This document shows positions 1-10,073 of a stretch of DNA of 64,000 bases, piece by piece. The notes under the pieces were generated by a model. The model was not told the origin of the DNA and made no database searches. It worked only from the letters and a program-made list of their open reading frames with translations. Every line of letters begins with the position of its first letter. Position 1 is the stretch's first letter. Both the position numbers and the translations under genes were made by a program. This stretch comes from Nocardioides thalensis (GTDB lineage: Bacteria > Actinomycetota > Actinomycetes > Propionibacteriales > Nocardioidaceae). The DNA lies in NCBI RefSeq assembly GCF_013410655.1, contig NZ_JACCFP010000001.1, positions 2,627,501 to 2,691,500 on the forward strand, written 5' to 3'.

Positions 1-270
1 GCTCCCTCTAGAACTGCTCAGGACCCCTCAAAGATACCGGCGACACGCCGATCGACAGTGCAGGCACACGGACATGTGGAGGATCACGATGTGGTTCTGT
101 CACAAGGATGTTTCGGCCGGTGGAAAACAGCCGAAGATCCTCCTACCGCGTGGTTGGATTGACCACGTGGCTAGCACCACAGGTGACCGGGAATCTTGAA
201 CCCGGTCGCTACGTTGATCCCGGTACCGGACCCCGTTCCGGCACCGAACGACGAAAGAGATGAGGCCGAA
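1..270. other. Upstream intergenic stretch, no gene recognised
   Basis: No convincing coding frame is visible on either strand. It holds an 8-bp palindrome CCACGTGG at 163-170 and a widely spaced inverted repeat GGAGGATC (78-85) / GATCCTCC (136-143). A TTGAAC at 196-201 could be a -35 for the gene starting at 271, but no well-spaced -10 follows. I assign no function. Confidence 0.4.
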
Positions 271-501
271 GTGACTACTGCTGTAGCCCCCAGCGCACCG
301 CTGACCGCTGAGGACCGCTGTGACCGCTGCGGTGCCCAGGCCTACCTCCGCGTCGAGCTCGCCACCGGCGGTGAGCTCCTCTTCTGCGCCCACCACGCTC
401 GCGAGCACGGTGCCAAGCTGAAGGAGATCGCGGTGACGGTCCAGGACGAGACCCACAAGCTCGAGCGCACTCCGGCAGTGGCGCCGGACGACGAGCGCTG
501 A
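271..501 (+). CDS. DUF7455-like small zinc-site protein
   Basis: A 76-aa protein of unknown function. GTG at 271 is chosen because the recognisable family sequence starts there (MTTAVAPSAPLTAEDRCDRC) and a purine-rich GAAAGAGATGAGG lies just upstream; an in-frame start at 196 would add an unconserved proline-rich leader. Two cysteines in CDRC (C17, C20) plus C39 and H41/H42/H46 in FCAHHAREH look like a metal site. Proteins of this type are common in actinobacteria and often lie near the principal sigma factor gene, as here (sigA is 6.5 kb away). A strong hairpin follows the stop. The zinc binding is inferred from spacing only. Confidence 0.8.
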   Translation: MTTAVAPSAPLTAEDRCDRCGAQAYLRVELATGGELLFCAHHAREHGAKLKEIAVTVQDETHKLERTPAVAPDDER

Positions 502-511
502 CCCGATCTGA

Positions 512-544
512 CGAACGACCCCGGGCCCGGCCCGGGGTCGTTCG
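512..544 (+). terminator. Perfect 15-bp hairpin terminator
   Basis: Two 15-nt arms, CGAACGACCCCGGGC and its exact complement, are separated by CCG and begin 10 nt after the stop codon at 501. There is no long T tract, which is usual for actinobacterial terminators. Confidence 0.8.
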
Positions 545-578
545 CAATTCTCAGGTGCGTCGACAGCCCCGGGTTGCC

Positions 579-592
579 TAGGCTCCCCCGCG
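579..592 (+). promoter_or_regulatory. Leaderless promoter -10 (TAGGCT)
   Basis: TAGGCT at 579-584 ends 8 nt before the ATG at 593, leaving no room for a ribosome binding site, so the mRNA probably starts at or near the start codon. No clear -35 is visible. Confidence 0.55.
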
Positions 593-1429
593 ATGGGCAT
601 CCTCCTCGCGCTCGGCGCCGCCGCGGCGTACGGCGTCTCCGACTTCGTCGGCGGCGTGGCCTCCCGGCGTACGTCGGCCTGGCCGGTCGCCTTCCTCGCC
701 AGCATCGGCGGACTGCTCGGTTCGGCGGCGGTCGCCCTGGTCGTGACGGGCGACCCCACGACCGGTCACCTGCTGTGGGGCGCGCTCTCCGGCGTCGGCG
801 CCGGGTTCGGGAGCGCGTTCCTCTACCGCGGCTTCGCCACCGGCCGGATGGGCGTCGTCGCCCCGGTCTCCGCGGTCGGCGCCGCGGTGCTGCCCGTGGT
901 GGTCGGGTTCGCGCTCGGCGAGCGGCCGGCGGGCCTCGTCTGGGTCGGCCTGCTGCTCGCGCTGCCCGCGATCTGGCTGGTCGCCCAAGCGCCCTCGGAC
1001 GGTACGGCGACCGCGGGCCTGGCCGAGGGACTCCTCGACGGCGTGCTGGCCGGCGCCGGCTTCGGCCTGCTGTTCGTCGCGATCGGCCAGGTGCCGGACG
1101 ACGCCGGCTACTGGCCGTTGGCGGTCGCCCAGGGGACGGGCACGATCATGATCGTGGTGGTCGCCGTGGCGATGCGCGTGGCCTGGCGCCCGACCCAGGC
1201 CACCGAGGGCTGGGGCCTGGTCGCGGGCCTGCTCGCCTCCGCGGCGCAGCTGCTCTTCCTGCTCTCGACCCAGGCCGGCCTGCTCACCGTCGCCGCGGTC
1301 CTCACCTCGCTCTACCCCGCGTTCACCATCCTGCTCGCGGCGGTCGTGCTGAAGGAGGCGATCTTCCGCCACCAGGCGGTCGGCCTGGTGCTGGCGGGCG
1401 TCTCGGTGGCGCTGGTCGCGGCGGGGTGA
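593..1429 (+). CDS. EamA/DMT-family membrane permease
   Basis: A 278-aa, very hydrophobic protein with about ten transmembrane segments arranged as two similar halves, the pattern of the drug/metabolite transporter (EamA, RhaT-like) family. The first half begins with GILLALGAAAAYGVSDFVGG and the second half ends with the family-typical ...YPAFTILLAAVVLKEAI region. Members export or import small metabolites; the substrate cannot be read from sequence. It appears to be a single gene with a leaderless start between a terminator and the next promoter. Confidence 0.85.
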   Translation: MGILLALGAAAAYGVSDFVGGVASRRTSAWPVAFLASIGGLLGSAAVALVVTGDPTTGHLLWGALSGVGAGFGSAFLYRGFATGRMGVVAPVSAVGAAVLPVVVGFALGERPAGLVWVGLLLALPAIWLVAQAPSDGTATAGLAEGLLDGVLAGAGFGLLFVAIGQVPDDAGYWPLAVAQGTGTIMIVVVAVAMRVAWRPTQATEGWGLVAGLLASAAQLLFLLSTQAGLLTVAAVLTSLYPAFTILLAAVVLKEAIFRHQAVGLVLAGVSVALVAAG

Positions 1430-1452
1430 ACCGGATGTGTGACGCGGCCCCC

Positions 1453-1458
1453 TAGGGT
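1453..1458 (+). promoter_or_regulatory. -10 element of glycosyltransferase operon (TAGGGT)
   Basis: TAGGGT lies 6 nt before the GTG at 1465, so the operon transcript is predicted to be leaderless. Confidence 0.55.
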
Positions 1459-1464
1459 AAAGCC

Positions 1465-3459
1465 GTGCGAGAGGGGCACCGGGGAGGCGTGGCCAAGCTC
1501 TTCGCCCTGCGCGTGGTGTCGGTGCTGACGCTGCTCGCCGGCACCACCTACGTCGTGTGGCGGTGGGGCTGGTCGGTCAACTGGGACAACTGGTGGATCG
1601 CCGTACCCCTGGTCGTCGCCGAGACCTACGCGCTGATCGACGGCTACCTGTTCGCGGCCACCGTCTGGCGCATGAAGCAGCGCGGCGACGCTCCCCCGCC
1701 CCCGCCCGGCGCAACGGTCGACGTGCTCATCACGACCTACAACGAGCCCGTCGAGATGGTCGCGGCGACGGCGCGCGCCGCGCTGGCCATCTCCTGGCCG
1801 CACCAGACCTACATCCTCGACGACGGCGCCCGTCCCGAGATGCGAGCGGCCGCCGAGGAGCTCGGCGTCGGCTACATCACCCGCACCGCCGACTGGGAGG
1901 GCCGCTCCCGGCACGCCAAGGCCGGCAACCTCAACAACGCCCTCTTCCACACCGCCGGCGAGTTCCTGCTCATCCTCGACGCCGACCAGATCCCGCTGCC
2001 GGAGATCCTCGACCGCACGCTCGGGTGGTTCGAGGACCCGGACATGGCCCTGGTGCAGACGCCCCAGTGGTTCAGCAACGTCACCGACGCCGACCCGCTC
2101 GGCAGCCAGGCCCCGCTGTTCTACGGCCCGATCCAGCAGGGCAAGGACGGCTGGAACGCGGCGTTCTTCTGCGGCTCCAACGCCGTGATCCGCCGCGAGG
2201 CGCTGATGCGTCTCGGCATCACCGAGTACGTCGCCGAGGTCGAGCGAGCCGTCCGGACCGCGCTGCGAGCGTCCCGCCGGATCCTGACCCGCACCGAGCG
2301 CCGCGTGCGGCGCGAGGCGCCCGCCGCGGCAGCGGCGATCGGCGAGGTCCGCGCCGCGGCCGGGACGGCTCTCGACCGGCTCGCGGCCGGCGACCCGGTG
2401 GCCGAGGTGACCTGGGCATTCCAGCAGACCGCGCGCGAGGCCAGCCGCTCCCTCGTCGCCAACGACCTCGCCGACATCCAGCGCGACCTGGCCGAGCTGC
2501 AGGTCCTCGACGGCGGCGTCGACCTCGGCATCGTCAGCGACCCCGCCTCGGGCCTGCCCTTGGTCGACGAGACCGCCCTCGACGCACTCGCCGGCCGCGA
2601 CCACAGCCCGCTCGCCGCGCTCGAGGCGGTCGACCGATTGATGCGCGCCGTCGACGTCGACCGCGGCGACGAGGCGATGCCAGTGATGCCGATGGCCACC
2701 GTCTCGGTGACCGAGGACATGGCGACCTGCATGCGGCTCCACGCCGCAGGCTGGAAGTCGGCGTACCACCACGAGGTTCTCGCCCACGGGCTCGCGCCCG
2801 AGGACCTCGGCACCATGCTCAAGCAGCGGCTGCGGTGGGCACAGGGCACGCTCCAGGTCCTGCTCAAGGAGAACCCGCTCACCAAGAAGGGCCTCCAGGT
2901 CGGCCAGCGCCTCATGTACTTCGCGACGATGTGGAGCTATCTGTCCGGCTTCGCCGCGCTCGCGTTCCTGATCGCGCCGATCATCTATCTGACGACCGGC
3001 ACGCTCCCGGTCCACGCCTACGGGCTGACGTTCCTGGCGTACTTCACGCCGTACTTCCTGCTCAACCAGCTGCTGTTCCTCATCGTCGGCTACGGCGTGA
3101 AGACGTGGCGCGGCCACCAGTACTCGCTCGCGCTGTTCCCTATCTGGATCAAGGCGTGCACGACGGCAGCAGCCAACGTCTGGTTCGGTCGCGAGCTCGG
3201 GTTCATGGTCACGCCGAAGGTCCGCGAGGGCGGCCGCCAGCGGTTCCCGGCGCGCCTGATCTGGCCCCAGCTCACGATCATGGCGCTGCTCGTCGTCGCG
3301 GTCGTCTGCGGCGTGCTGCAGCTGTGGCTCGGCGACGCGGTCACCGTCATCGGCGTCGGGGTCAACACCGTCTGGATCGCCTACGACCTCGTGGTCATGA
3401 GTGTCATCATCCAAGCGGCGCTGTTCCGGGCGCCCGAGCCCGAGGAGCTGGTGCCCTGA
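1465..3459 (+). CDS. Cellulose-synthase-like GT2 glycosyltransferase with helical insert
   Basis: A 664-aa processive family-2 glycosyltransferase, probably making an extracellular polysaccharide at the membrane. Two transmembrane segments lie at the N-terminus and several after residue 480. Catalytic signatures are in order: LDDG (D119/D120), the metal site DAD (D172-D174), GSNAVIRRE (about 237-245), TED (416-418) and QRLRW (454-458). In BcsA-type enzymes the GSN...RRE and TED motifs are close together; here about 160 residues rich in Ala, Arg and Glu separate them (about 252-410), probably an inserted helical domain. There is no C-terminal PilZ domain. GTG start; it overlaps the next gene by 1 nt, so it is translationally coupled to a partner-switching module. 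The product is unknown. Confidence 0.85.
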   Translation: MREGHRGGVAKLFALRVVSVLTLLAGTTYVVWRWGWSVNWDNWWIAVPLVVAETYALIDGYLFAATVWRMKQRGDAPPPPPGATVDVLITTYNEPVEMVAATARAALAISWPHQTYILDDGARPEMRAAAEELGVGYITRTADWEGRSRHAKAGNLNNALFHTAGEFLLILDADQIPLPEILDRTLGWFEDPDMALVQTPQWFSNVTDADPLGSQAPLFYGPIQQGKDGWNAAFFCGSNAVIRREALMRLGITEYVAEVERAVRTALRASRRILTRTERRVRREAPAAAAAIGEVRAAAGTALDRLAAGDPVAEVTWAFQQTAREASRSLVANDLADIQRDLAELQVLDGGVDLGIVSDPASGLPLVDETALDALAGRDHSPLAALEAVDRLMRAVDVDRGDEAMPVMPMATVSVTEDMATCMRLHAAGWKSAYHHEVLAHGLAPEDLGTMLKQRLRWAQGTLQVLLKENPLTKKGLQVGQRLMYFATMWSYLSGFAALAFLIAPIIYLTTGTLPVHAYGLTFLAYFTPYFLLNQLLFLIVGYGVKTWRGHQYSLALFPIWIKACTTAAANVWFGRELGFMVTPKVREGGRQRFPARLIWPQLTIMALLVVAVVCGVLQLWLGDAVTVIGVGVNTVWIAYDLVVMSVIIQAALFRAPEPEELVP

Positions 3460-3791
3460 TGCAGATCGAGAAGTCCGAGCGCGACGCCGTCACGGTGCTG
3501 TCGCCCAGCGGCCGGCTCAACATGGTCTCCGCGCAGCGGCTCAAGTCGGCGGTCGACGACAGCGTGGCCGCGGGACGGGCCAAGATCGTGGTCGAGCTCT
3601 CCGGCGTCGAGTTCATCGACTCCTCCGGCCTCGGCGCGCTGATCGGCGGCCTCAAGTCCGCCCGGCAGGCGTCCGGCGACCTGCGGATCGCCGGCGCCAG
3701 CGAACAGGTGGCGACCGTGCTGGGTCTCACCAACCTCGACCGGATCCTCCGTCCGCACGCCTCGCTCGAGGACGCCCTCGATGGCTGGTGA
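3459..3791 (+). CDS. STAS-domain anti-anti-sigma-type protein
   Basis: A 110-aa single STAS domain of the SpoIIAA/RsbV type. The phosphorylation loop FIDSSGLGAL is intact; by analogy with SpoIIAA the second serine of DSSG (S56) is the phosphorylatable residue. Such proteins bind a GHKL kinase when unphosphorylated and are released when phosphorylated. It begins on the last base of the glycosyltransferase stop codon (TGATG) and overlaps the downstream kinase gene by 11 nt. The context makes it the switch of a partner-switching circuit; whether the target is a sigma factor or the glycosyltransferase itself cannot be told. Confidence 0.9.
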   Translation: MQIEKSERDAVTVLSPSGRLNMVSAQRLKSAVDDSVAAGRAKIVVELSGVEFIDSSGLGALIGGLKSARQASGDLRIAGASEQVATVLGLTNLDRILRPHASLEDALDGW

Positions 3792-4203
3792 GCGCTATCG
3801 CCTGACCGGCTTCGCGATGCCCGAGGGGCTCGACGAGCTCCACGACCTCCTCGAGCGCGCGGCGGCCGAGGACGACACGGTCGACCCGACCGACCTGATG
3901 CTGTTCGAGACCGCCGTGATCGAGATCGCGAGCAACGTCGTCAAGCACGGCGAGCCCGCGGGCGGGGTGCGGTGGCGGTTCGACCTCGGCATCACCGACA
4001 CCGACCTCGAGGCCACCCTCCACGACGACGGCCAGGAGTTCGAGGGCGAGGTCGACCGCGCGATGCCGGACCTCGACGCCGAGGGCGGCCGCGGGCTGGC
4101 GCTCGCGAGCTCGATGCTCGATGAGCTCGCCTACGCGCGCGAGGACGACGGCAACGTGTGGCGGATGGTGAAGCACCGGGCGGAGCGCCCGGAGGAGGGA
4201 TAG
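3781..4203 (+). CDS. Anti-sigma-type serine kinase (HATPase_c, RsbW/SpoIIAB-like)
   Basis: A 140-aa GHKL ATPase domain. The N box reads ETAVIEIASNVVKHG (E48, N52, H56), the G1 box is HDDGQEF (D82-G84) and the G2 box is GGRGLAL (102-108). Family members phosphorylate the STAS partner and sequester either a sigma factor or another target protein. The start ATG at 3781 lies inside the STAS gene, and the stop is 3 nt before the phosphatase start. No sigma factor gene is in the cluster, so the controlled target is open. Confidence 0.88.
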   Translation: MAGERYRLTGFAMPEGLDELHDLLERAAAEDDTVDPTDLMLFETAVIEIASNVVKHGEPAGGVRWRFDLGITDTDLEATLHDDGQEFEGEVDRAMPDLDAEGGRGLALASSMLDELAYAREDDGNVWRMVKHRAERPEEG

Positions 4204-4206
4204 CGC

Positions 4207-5379
4207 ATGCCTCGCGACACGGACGCGGAGCGGATCACGGCGGTGGAGGAGCTCCAGCTGCTCGACGCGCCCCCGGAGGAGCGGTTCGACCGCATCGTCC
4301 GTCTGGCCAAGCACATCTTCGACGTGCCGATGGCGGGGCTCAACCTGGTGGGCGACGACCGGCAGTACACGCTCTCCGGCGACGGCCTGGAGCCGGGCGA
4401 GAGCAAGCCGCTCGAGCAGACGCTCTGTGCGATCACCGTCGCCGACGAACGGATCCTGGAGATCCCCGACCTCCACGCCGACGACGCGTGGCGCGACCAC
4501 CACGTCCGCCGCGACGGCGAGGTGCGGTTCTACGCGGGCGCCCCGCTGCACGGGCCCGGCGGCCAGCGCGTCGGCGCGCTCTGCCTGGTCGACACCCAGC
4601 CCCGGCCACCGCTGACGCCCGCCCAGCGGACCGCCCTCAGCGACATGGCCGCCTGGCTCGACCGTGAGCTGGCCACGAGCGCCGACCTCGAGCAGGGCGC
4701 GGAGCTCCAGCGCCGGCTGTTGCCGAGCAGCATCCCCGACCTGCCCGGCTGGGACATCGCCGGCCGCTGCGTCCAGGCCGGCGCGGTCGGCGGCGACTTC
4801 TACGACTGGCAGGTGCTACGACGCATCGGCCAGGTCCAGGTGATGCTCGCCGACGTCATGGGCAAGGGACTCCAGGCGGCGCTGCTCGCGGCCGGCGTAC
4901 GAGCGATCGCGCGAGGCGCGTCGCCGCACAACACTCTCAGCGCCACGCTCCGGCGCATCGCCGACGACACCGGCGACGACCTGAGCGAGATGACCAGCTT
5001 CGTCACGCTGTTCGCGGCACGCTTCGACCCGACCGACGGGGCGATGGAGTACGTCGACGCCGGCCACGGGCTCGCGTTCGTCGTGGGCCCCGACCGTGCC
5101 GTGCGACTCGCGACTGCGGGCATGCCGGTGGGCGCGCTGCCTGACGACAGCTGGGAGAGCCACCCCGGCCGGCTCTCGCCCGGCGAGGCGCTCGTTCTCG
5201 TCAGCGACGGGATGCTCGACGCGGCCGAAGACGCCGACGGCGTGCTGCGGCTCGCGGTCGAAGCCCTGGCCGCCACCGACTCGGCGGAGGCCATGGTCGG
5301 CCGACTGGTCGCCGACGCGACGGCGAGCACACGCACGACCGACGACGTGACGGTCGTCGTCGTCCGCCGCGACGGCTGA
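4207..5379 (+). CDS. GAF-SpoIIE serine phosphatase (PP2C type)
   Basis: A 390-aa cytoplasmic protein with a GAF sensory domain (about 20-155) followed by a PP2C/SpoIIE phosphatase domain (about 185-388). Metal-binding motifs are present: GGDFYD (D197), ADVMGKG (D216), VSDGMLD (D334) and DDVTVVVV (D380). It should dephosphorylate the upstream STAS protein and so close the partner-switching loop, with the GAF domain sensing an unknown ligand. It is the last gene of the operon; the stop is only 7 nt from the stop of the convergent DUF5994-like gene. Confidence 0.9.
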   Translation: MPRDTDAERITAVEELQLLDAPPEERFDRIVRLAKHIFDVPMAGLNLVGDDRQYTLSGDGLEPGESKPLEQTLCAITVADERILEIPDLHADDAWRDHHVRRDGEVRFYAGAPLHGPGGQRVGALCLVDTQPRPPLTPAQRTALSDMAAWLDRELATSADLEQGAELQRRLLPSSIPDLPGWDIAGRCVQAGAVGGDFYDWQVLRRIGQVQVMLADVMGKGLQAALLAAGVRAIARGASPHNTLSATLRRIADDTGDDLSEMTSFVTLFAARFDPTDGAMEYVDAGHGLAFVVGPDRAVRLATAGMPVGALPDDSWESHPGRLSPGEALVLVSDGMLDAAEDADGVLRLAVEALAATDSAEAMVGRLVADATASTRTTDDVTVVVVRRDG

Positions 5380-5386
5380 GCGCGGA

Positions 5387-5863
5387 TCAGCCTGGTTCGT
5401 CGGAGGACGGCTCCCAGAGGAGCGACCGGTCGACCGGCATCTCATTGCTCACCGCGCGCAGGACGGCGCCGGCCCCGTGCCGGGTGCCGACCGTGGTCGA
5501 CGCCAGCAACGACTCGGCACCTTGCTCCTCGCTGAAGTCGGCTGGGACCACCAGCAGGCACAGCACGACCCGGTTGCTGGTCGTCAGGTGGATGACGTGG
5601 GTGTCGTCTGCAGGAAAGCTGCCCACCTTGACCCGTCCGCGGCCGACCGGCACCCGCCGCGGATGGTCGTCCCAGTCAGGGCGGGAGTAGAGACCGCGGT
5701 AGATGCGGCCGTGCTCCGAAGGAAACTCGTCGACGAGCCTGGCGAACTCGGCGGCGAAGTCGCGGGTGTAGGGCCACCACCCGCCATCGAGGGTGTCCCC
5801 CTGACGTGGGTTGAGCCGGATACGAAGCGGTCGAGGTGCTGTGACGGCGACCATCACGGCCAT
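5387..5863 (-). CDS. DUF5994-like protein
   Basis: A 158-aa soluble protein of unknown function. The RLRLNP-like opening, GGWWPYTRDF and WDDHPRR...GRVKVGSFPADDTHVI segments resemble the actinobacterial DUF5994 family. The ATG at 5863 is taken because the recognisable domain starts a few residues later; an ATG three codons in (5854) is equally possible. A longer frame continues upstream but reads antisense-like sequence over the neighbouring gene. It lies downstream of, and in the same direction as, the GAF-ANTAR gene. Confidence 0.7.
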   Translation of the reverse strand: MAVMVAVTAPRPLRIRLNPRQGDTLDGGWWPYTRDFAAEFARLVDEFPSEHGRIYRGLYSRPDWDDHPRRVPVGRGRVKVGSFPADDTHVIHLTTSNRVVLCLLVVPADFSEEQGAESLLASTTVGTRHGAGAVLRAVSNEMPVDRSLLWEPSSDEPG

Positions 5864-5985
5864 CCCTTCGGCCGCAGATGAACCGCTACGCCTCGACGGC
5901 GACCGCTGGTGACGACCTCTTGGCAACGTAGCACGGAGGGCGTACACGACCTGCTTCGTCGGGCGCGGGCCGCCCGGATGTGGCC

Positions 5986-6717
5986 TCAGCTGAACATGTG
6001 GTTCGCGGAGCTGATCAGTTCGTCGGCGATGACCCGCAGCTTGAGGTTGCTGCTCGAGGAGGCGCGCACGAGGAAGTGGAAAGCACGGTCCTCGTCGATC
6101 TGGTAGCGCTGCATGATCAAGCCGATCGCCTGCCCGATGGCCTTGCGAGAGGCCAGGGCCTCGTTGAGCTGGTGCTCGTACCGGGTGCGGTTCAGGGCGA
6201 TCGTGGCGTGGGCGGCGAACAGCTCGGCCATCTGCACCGTGTCGGACGAGACGGTCTCGGACTCGGTGGAATAGAGGTTCAGGCCGCCGATCGTGTCCTC
6301 GTCCGTGTAGAGGCGGAGCGCAAGCTGCGCCCGCAGCCCCGCCTCGACAGCGCGCGGCATGTAACGGGGCCAGCGCTGTTCCTGCCTGGCGTGTTCGACG
6401 ACCACCACCGGGTCGTCCTTGACCGAGGACACACAGGGGCCTTCGTTGAGGTCGTACTGAACAGAGTCGAGATCCCAGACAAGTTGGTCCGTTCCGGCGA
6501 GGGTCTCGATCCGGCCGTCGCGGTGACTGATCGAGATGCCCGCGTGGTTCATGTCCGGAATGGCGTCCTGGGCGGCCCTCACAATGGCAGTCAGTGTCTC
6601 CTCGAGACTGCGAGGAGCGTGGATGGCCTTGGCCGCTGCGGTGAGTGCAGCGGCCACGTCGGTTGGAGAGTGGTTCACGTGAGTTCTCTCGTGCACTAGG
6701 GCAGACGAAGCGCTCAC
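5986..6717 (-). CDS. GAF-ANTAR RNA-binding antiterminator regulator
   Basis: A 243-aa regulator: a GAF domain (about 25-175) followed by a C-terminal ANTAR domain (about 180-240) with the family pattern SRKAIGQAIGLIMQRYQIDED and a downstream FHFLVRASSSSNLKLRVIADEL. ANTAR domains bind paired hexaloop RNA hairpins to prevent termination; the GAF part senses an unknown signal. Start uncertain: GTG at 6717 has no ribosome binding site, while GTG at 6678 (residue 14) follows GAGAGA and is where the conserved N-terminus seems to begin. Confidence 0.85.
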   Translation of the reverse strand: MSASSALVHERTHVNHSPTDVAAALTAAAKAIHAPRSLEETLTAIVRAAQDAIPDMNHAGISISHRDGRIETLAGTDQLVWDLDSVQYDLNEGPCVSSVKDDPVVVVEHARQEQRWPRYMPRAVEAGLRAQLALRLYTDEDTIGGLNLYSTESETVSSDTVQMAELFAAHATIALNRTRYEHQLNEALASRKAIGQAIGLIMQRYQIDEDRAFHFLVRASSSSNLKLRVIADELISSANHMFS

Positions 6718-7009
6718 CGAGACACACCGACGACTGACGAAGCAGGACCGGCCACGTCTTGACCGGACAACGAAACGTACAGGACGCCTGCCGGACGCAA
6801 GGAGATCACGCCTGGAACCGCTGGATGGGGGCGGCCCACAACACCGCTCTGCTGGATGTCCCGGGCCTAGGCTCCCTGAACCCCCGGGGGACCAGTGAAC
6901 CTCTTATGAGGGTCGCACACGTGCGGCGCGTTCGTCGCTTTCCCGCGAACATCCGCGCAGAGGGAGCGCCCTTCGCGGCCTGCGTGAAGCAGGTCCGGAG
7001 TCGCGATCT
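6718..7009. other. Intergenic region between sigA 3' end and GAF-ANTAR gene
   Basis: Promoter region for the GAF-ANTAR gene. On the plus strand TAGGCT at 6868-6873 resembles a -10 element but no plausible plus-strand gene follows. A weak hairpin CCTGC-TTCAC-GCAGG (minus sense, about 6979-6993) may help end sigA transcription. I see no gene. Confidence 0.4.
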
Positions 7010-8554
<1,545 letters not shown>

Positions 8555-8700
8555 GAACACCTCTCGATACTGGCGAACTGACGGGCTTTACGAGCAGTTG
8601 GGCGCGGCACAGCCCGGAGGCGTCAAGACCGCTGCCGCCATTCTGCCACGCAGGTGGAAGCACGCCGTACCCAGGCCGTCCGGTGGGCAGTCCCTTGCCC

Positions 8701-10017
8701 TCAGCTCGTGAACCTCACGATCCACGATCCCTGTACCCCGAGCGCCACGCGCCACTCGTCGGCAGTCTTCGTACGGCGCACCGCGGTCCCCGTCGGGGAG
8801 ACCGCCTTGAGTGTCTTCACCTGGCCGCTGGAGTAGCGCGCGACGACGATGATCCTCGCGACCTTCTTCATGCCGAAAAGTCGTTGCGCCTTGGCCTGGG
8901 TCAGGCGGTCGGTCCAGCTGACGTGCTTGCTGTCGGGCTCGCCCTTGAACGACCAGGGGTCCGTGACGTGGCGCAGGTGGTCCTGCTGGGTGCTCCCCCA
9001 AACGTCGCGGTTGTTCGCCGTACCGCGGGCGGTCGCGGAGACCCGGCCGGATCGGGCGAAGAAGGGAGTTTCGGCGATCGCATCTTCGGCGTCGCGGACG
9101 ACCCACACCTCGCCTGCCCCGTCCTGGCGGGTCGCGTCGACCGCATCGATCCAGACCGACCCGGCCTCGCCGCTCTCCTTGGGCCAGCCCACGAAGTGCT
9201 GGCTGCGGGTGTCGTCGTAGAGGTGGCAGTCACAGGCCGCCAGGCCGTCGGGGTTCCTCGTCTTGGCGAGGATCGCGTAGTTGCGGGCCACGATCGCCTG
9301 CGCCTGGAGGGCGGTGGCGCCACCTGCCACGTCGGAGCCCCACAGCGAGGGCATCTCGTCGATGCCGTAGAGGTACTCGTCGTTGATCCGGACGTTGTTG
9401 ACGACGTTGACCCGGCCGCCAACCGCGGTGACGGTCAGCGTCCCGTGACGGTAGCGACCCTGGGCGCCGGCGACGGAGACGACGCCCGCGGTGCCCGCCC
9501 ACGCCCGGGTGCCGGTCCACTGCAGGACCAGCGTCGGCTTGGTGACGGTCTTGACGACCTCGCTGCCGTCCTTGACCCGGGCGCGGACCCGACCGTCGAC
9601 GACGTCGAGGGCCACCTTGCGGGAGGGAGTGCCCTCCGCGAGGTCGGTCGTGCTCCCGCTGGCCCGGAGCCGCCACTCCCCCTTGCTCAGCGACACGGTC
9701 GTGGTGCGGGCGTCGCCGGCGGAGCCGAACACCTGCACGTCGATGTCCGTCCACGGGTTCGGCGCCGTACCGAGCGATGCGCCCGGGTAGTAGTACTCAA
9801 GGATCTGCTCGGCGCTCCGGCCCGCCACCGCCATCGCGAAGGCGCCGTACTGCGACATCCCGACCCCGTGGCCGAAGCCGGAGCCGGTGATCCGGAAGGA
9901 GCTGGGTACGGCGGCGCGGCCGGCGGACCTCTCCTCGGCGTGGACGGGCGGGGCCACCAGCACGAGGGCGGGCAGCAGCAGCGCGAGCAGGTACAGGAGG
10001 GGGCGGGTGCGAGTCAT
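8701..10017 (-). CDS. SpoIID/LytB-domain secreted protein
   Basis: A 438-aa protein with a signal peptide (about 1-27, ending PPVHAEE). The SpoIID motif GSGFGHGVGMSQYGAFAMA lies at about 45-63, and the domain continues with YLYGIDEMPSLWG. SpoIID proteins are lytic transglycosylases acting on denuded glycan during Bacillus engulfment; non-sporulating actinobacteria keep relatives as presumed wall enzymes. Acts outside the membrane. It is a single gene, separated by 56 nt from the next small secreted protein gene on the same strand. Confidence 0.88.
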   Translation of the reverse strand: MTRTRPLLYLLALLLPALVLVAPPVHAEERSAGRAAVPSSFRITGSGFGHGVGMSQYGAFAMAVAGRSAEQILEYYYPGASLGTAPNPWTDIDVQVFGSAGDARTTTVSLSKGEWRLRASGSTTDLAEGTPSRKVALDVVDGRVRARVKDGSEVVKTVTKPTLVLQWTGTRAWAGTAGVVSVAGAQGRYRHGTLTVTAVGGRVNVVNNVRINDEYLYGIDEMPSLWGSDVAGGATALQAQAIVARNYAILAKTRNPDGLAACDCHLYDDTRSQHFVGWPKESGEAGSVWIDAVDATRQDGAGEVWVVRDAEDAIAETPFFARSGRVSATARGTANNRDVWGSTQQDHLRHVTDPWSFKGEPDSKHVSWTDRLTQAKAQRLFGMKKVARIIVVARYSSGQVKTLKAVSPTGTAVRRTKTADEWRVALGVQGSWIVRFTS

Positions 10018-10073
10018 CCGCAGATCCTCACAGGCGCGAGCAAGGCCGCGCGTGAGTATCCGGACTCAATCGC

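Noticed and set aside
78..143. GGAGGATC...GATCCTCC inverted repeat
   Set aside because: 8-bp arms 50 nt apart, with no transcript or gene context; likely chance.
1312..3414. 700-aa minus-strand open frame over the glycosyltransferase gene
   Set aside because: It is the His/Asp/Gly-rich antisense frame typical of high-GC DNA; the plus strand encodes a clear GT2 enzyme.
5864..6727. N-terminal extension of the DUF5994-like frame across the GAF-ANTAR gene
   Set aside because: The extension is an out-of-frame reading of the GAF-ANTAR coding region; the recognisable domain begins at 5863.
6868..6873. TAGGCT resembling a -10 on the plus strand
   Set aside because: No credible plus-strand gene follows before sigA's 3' end.
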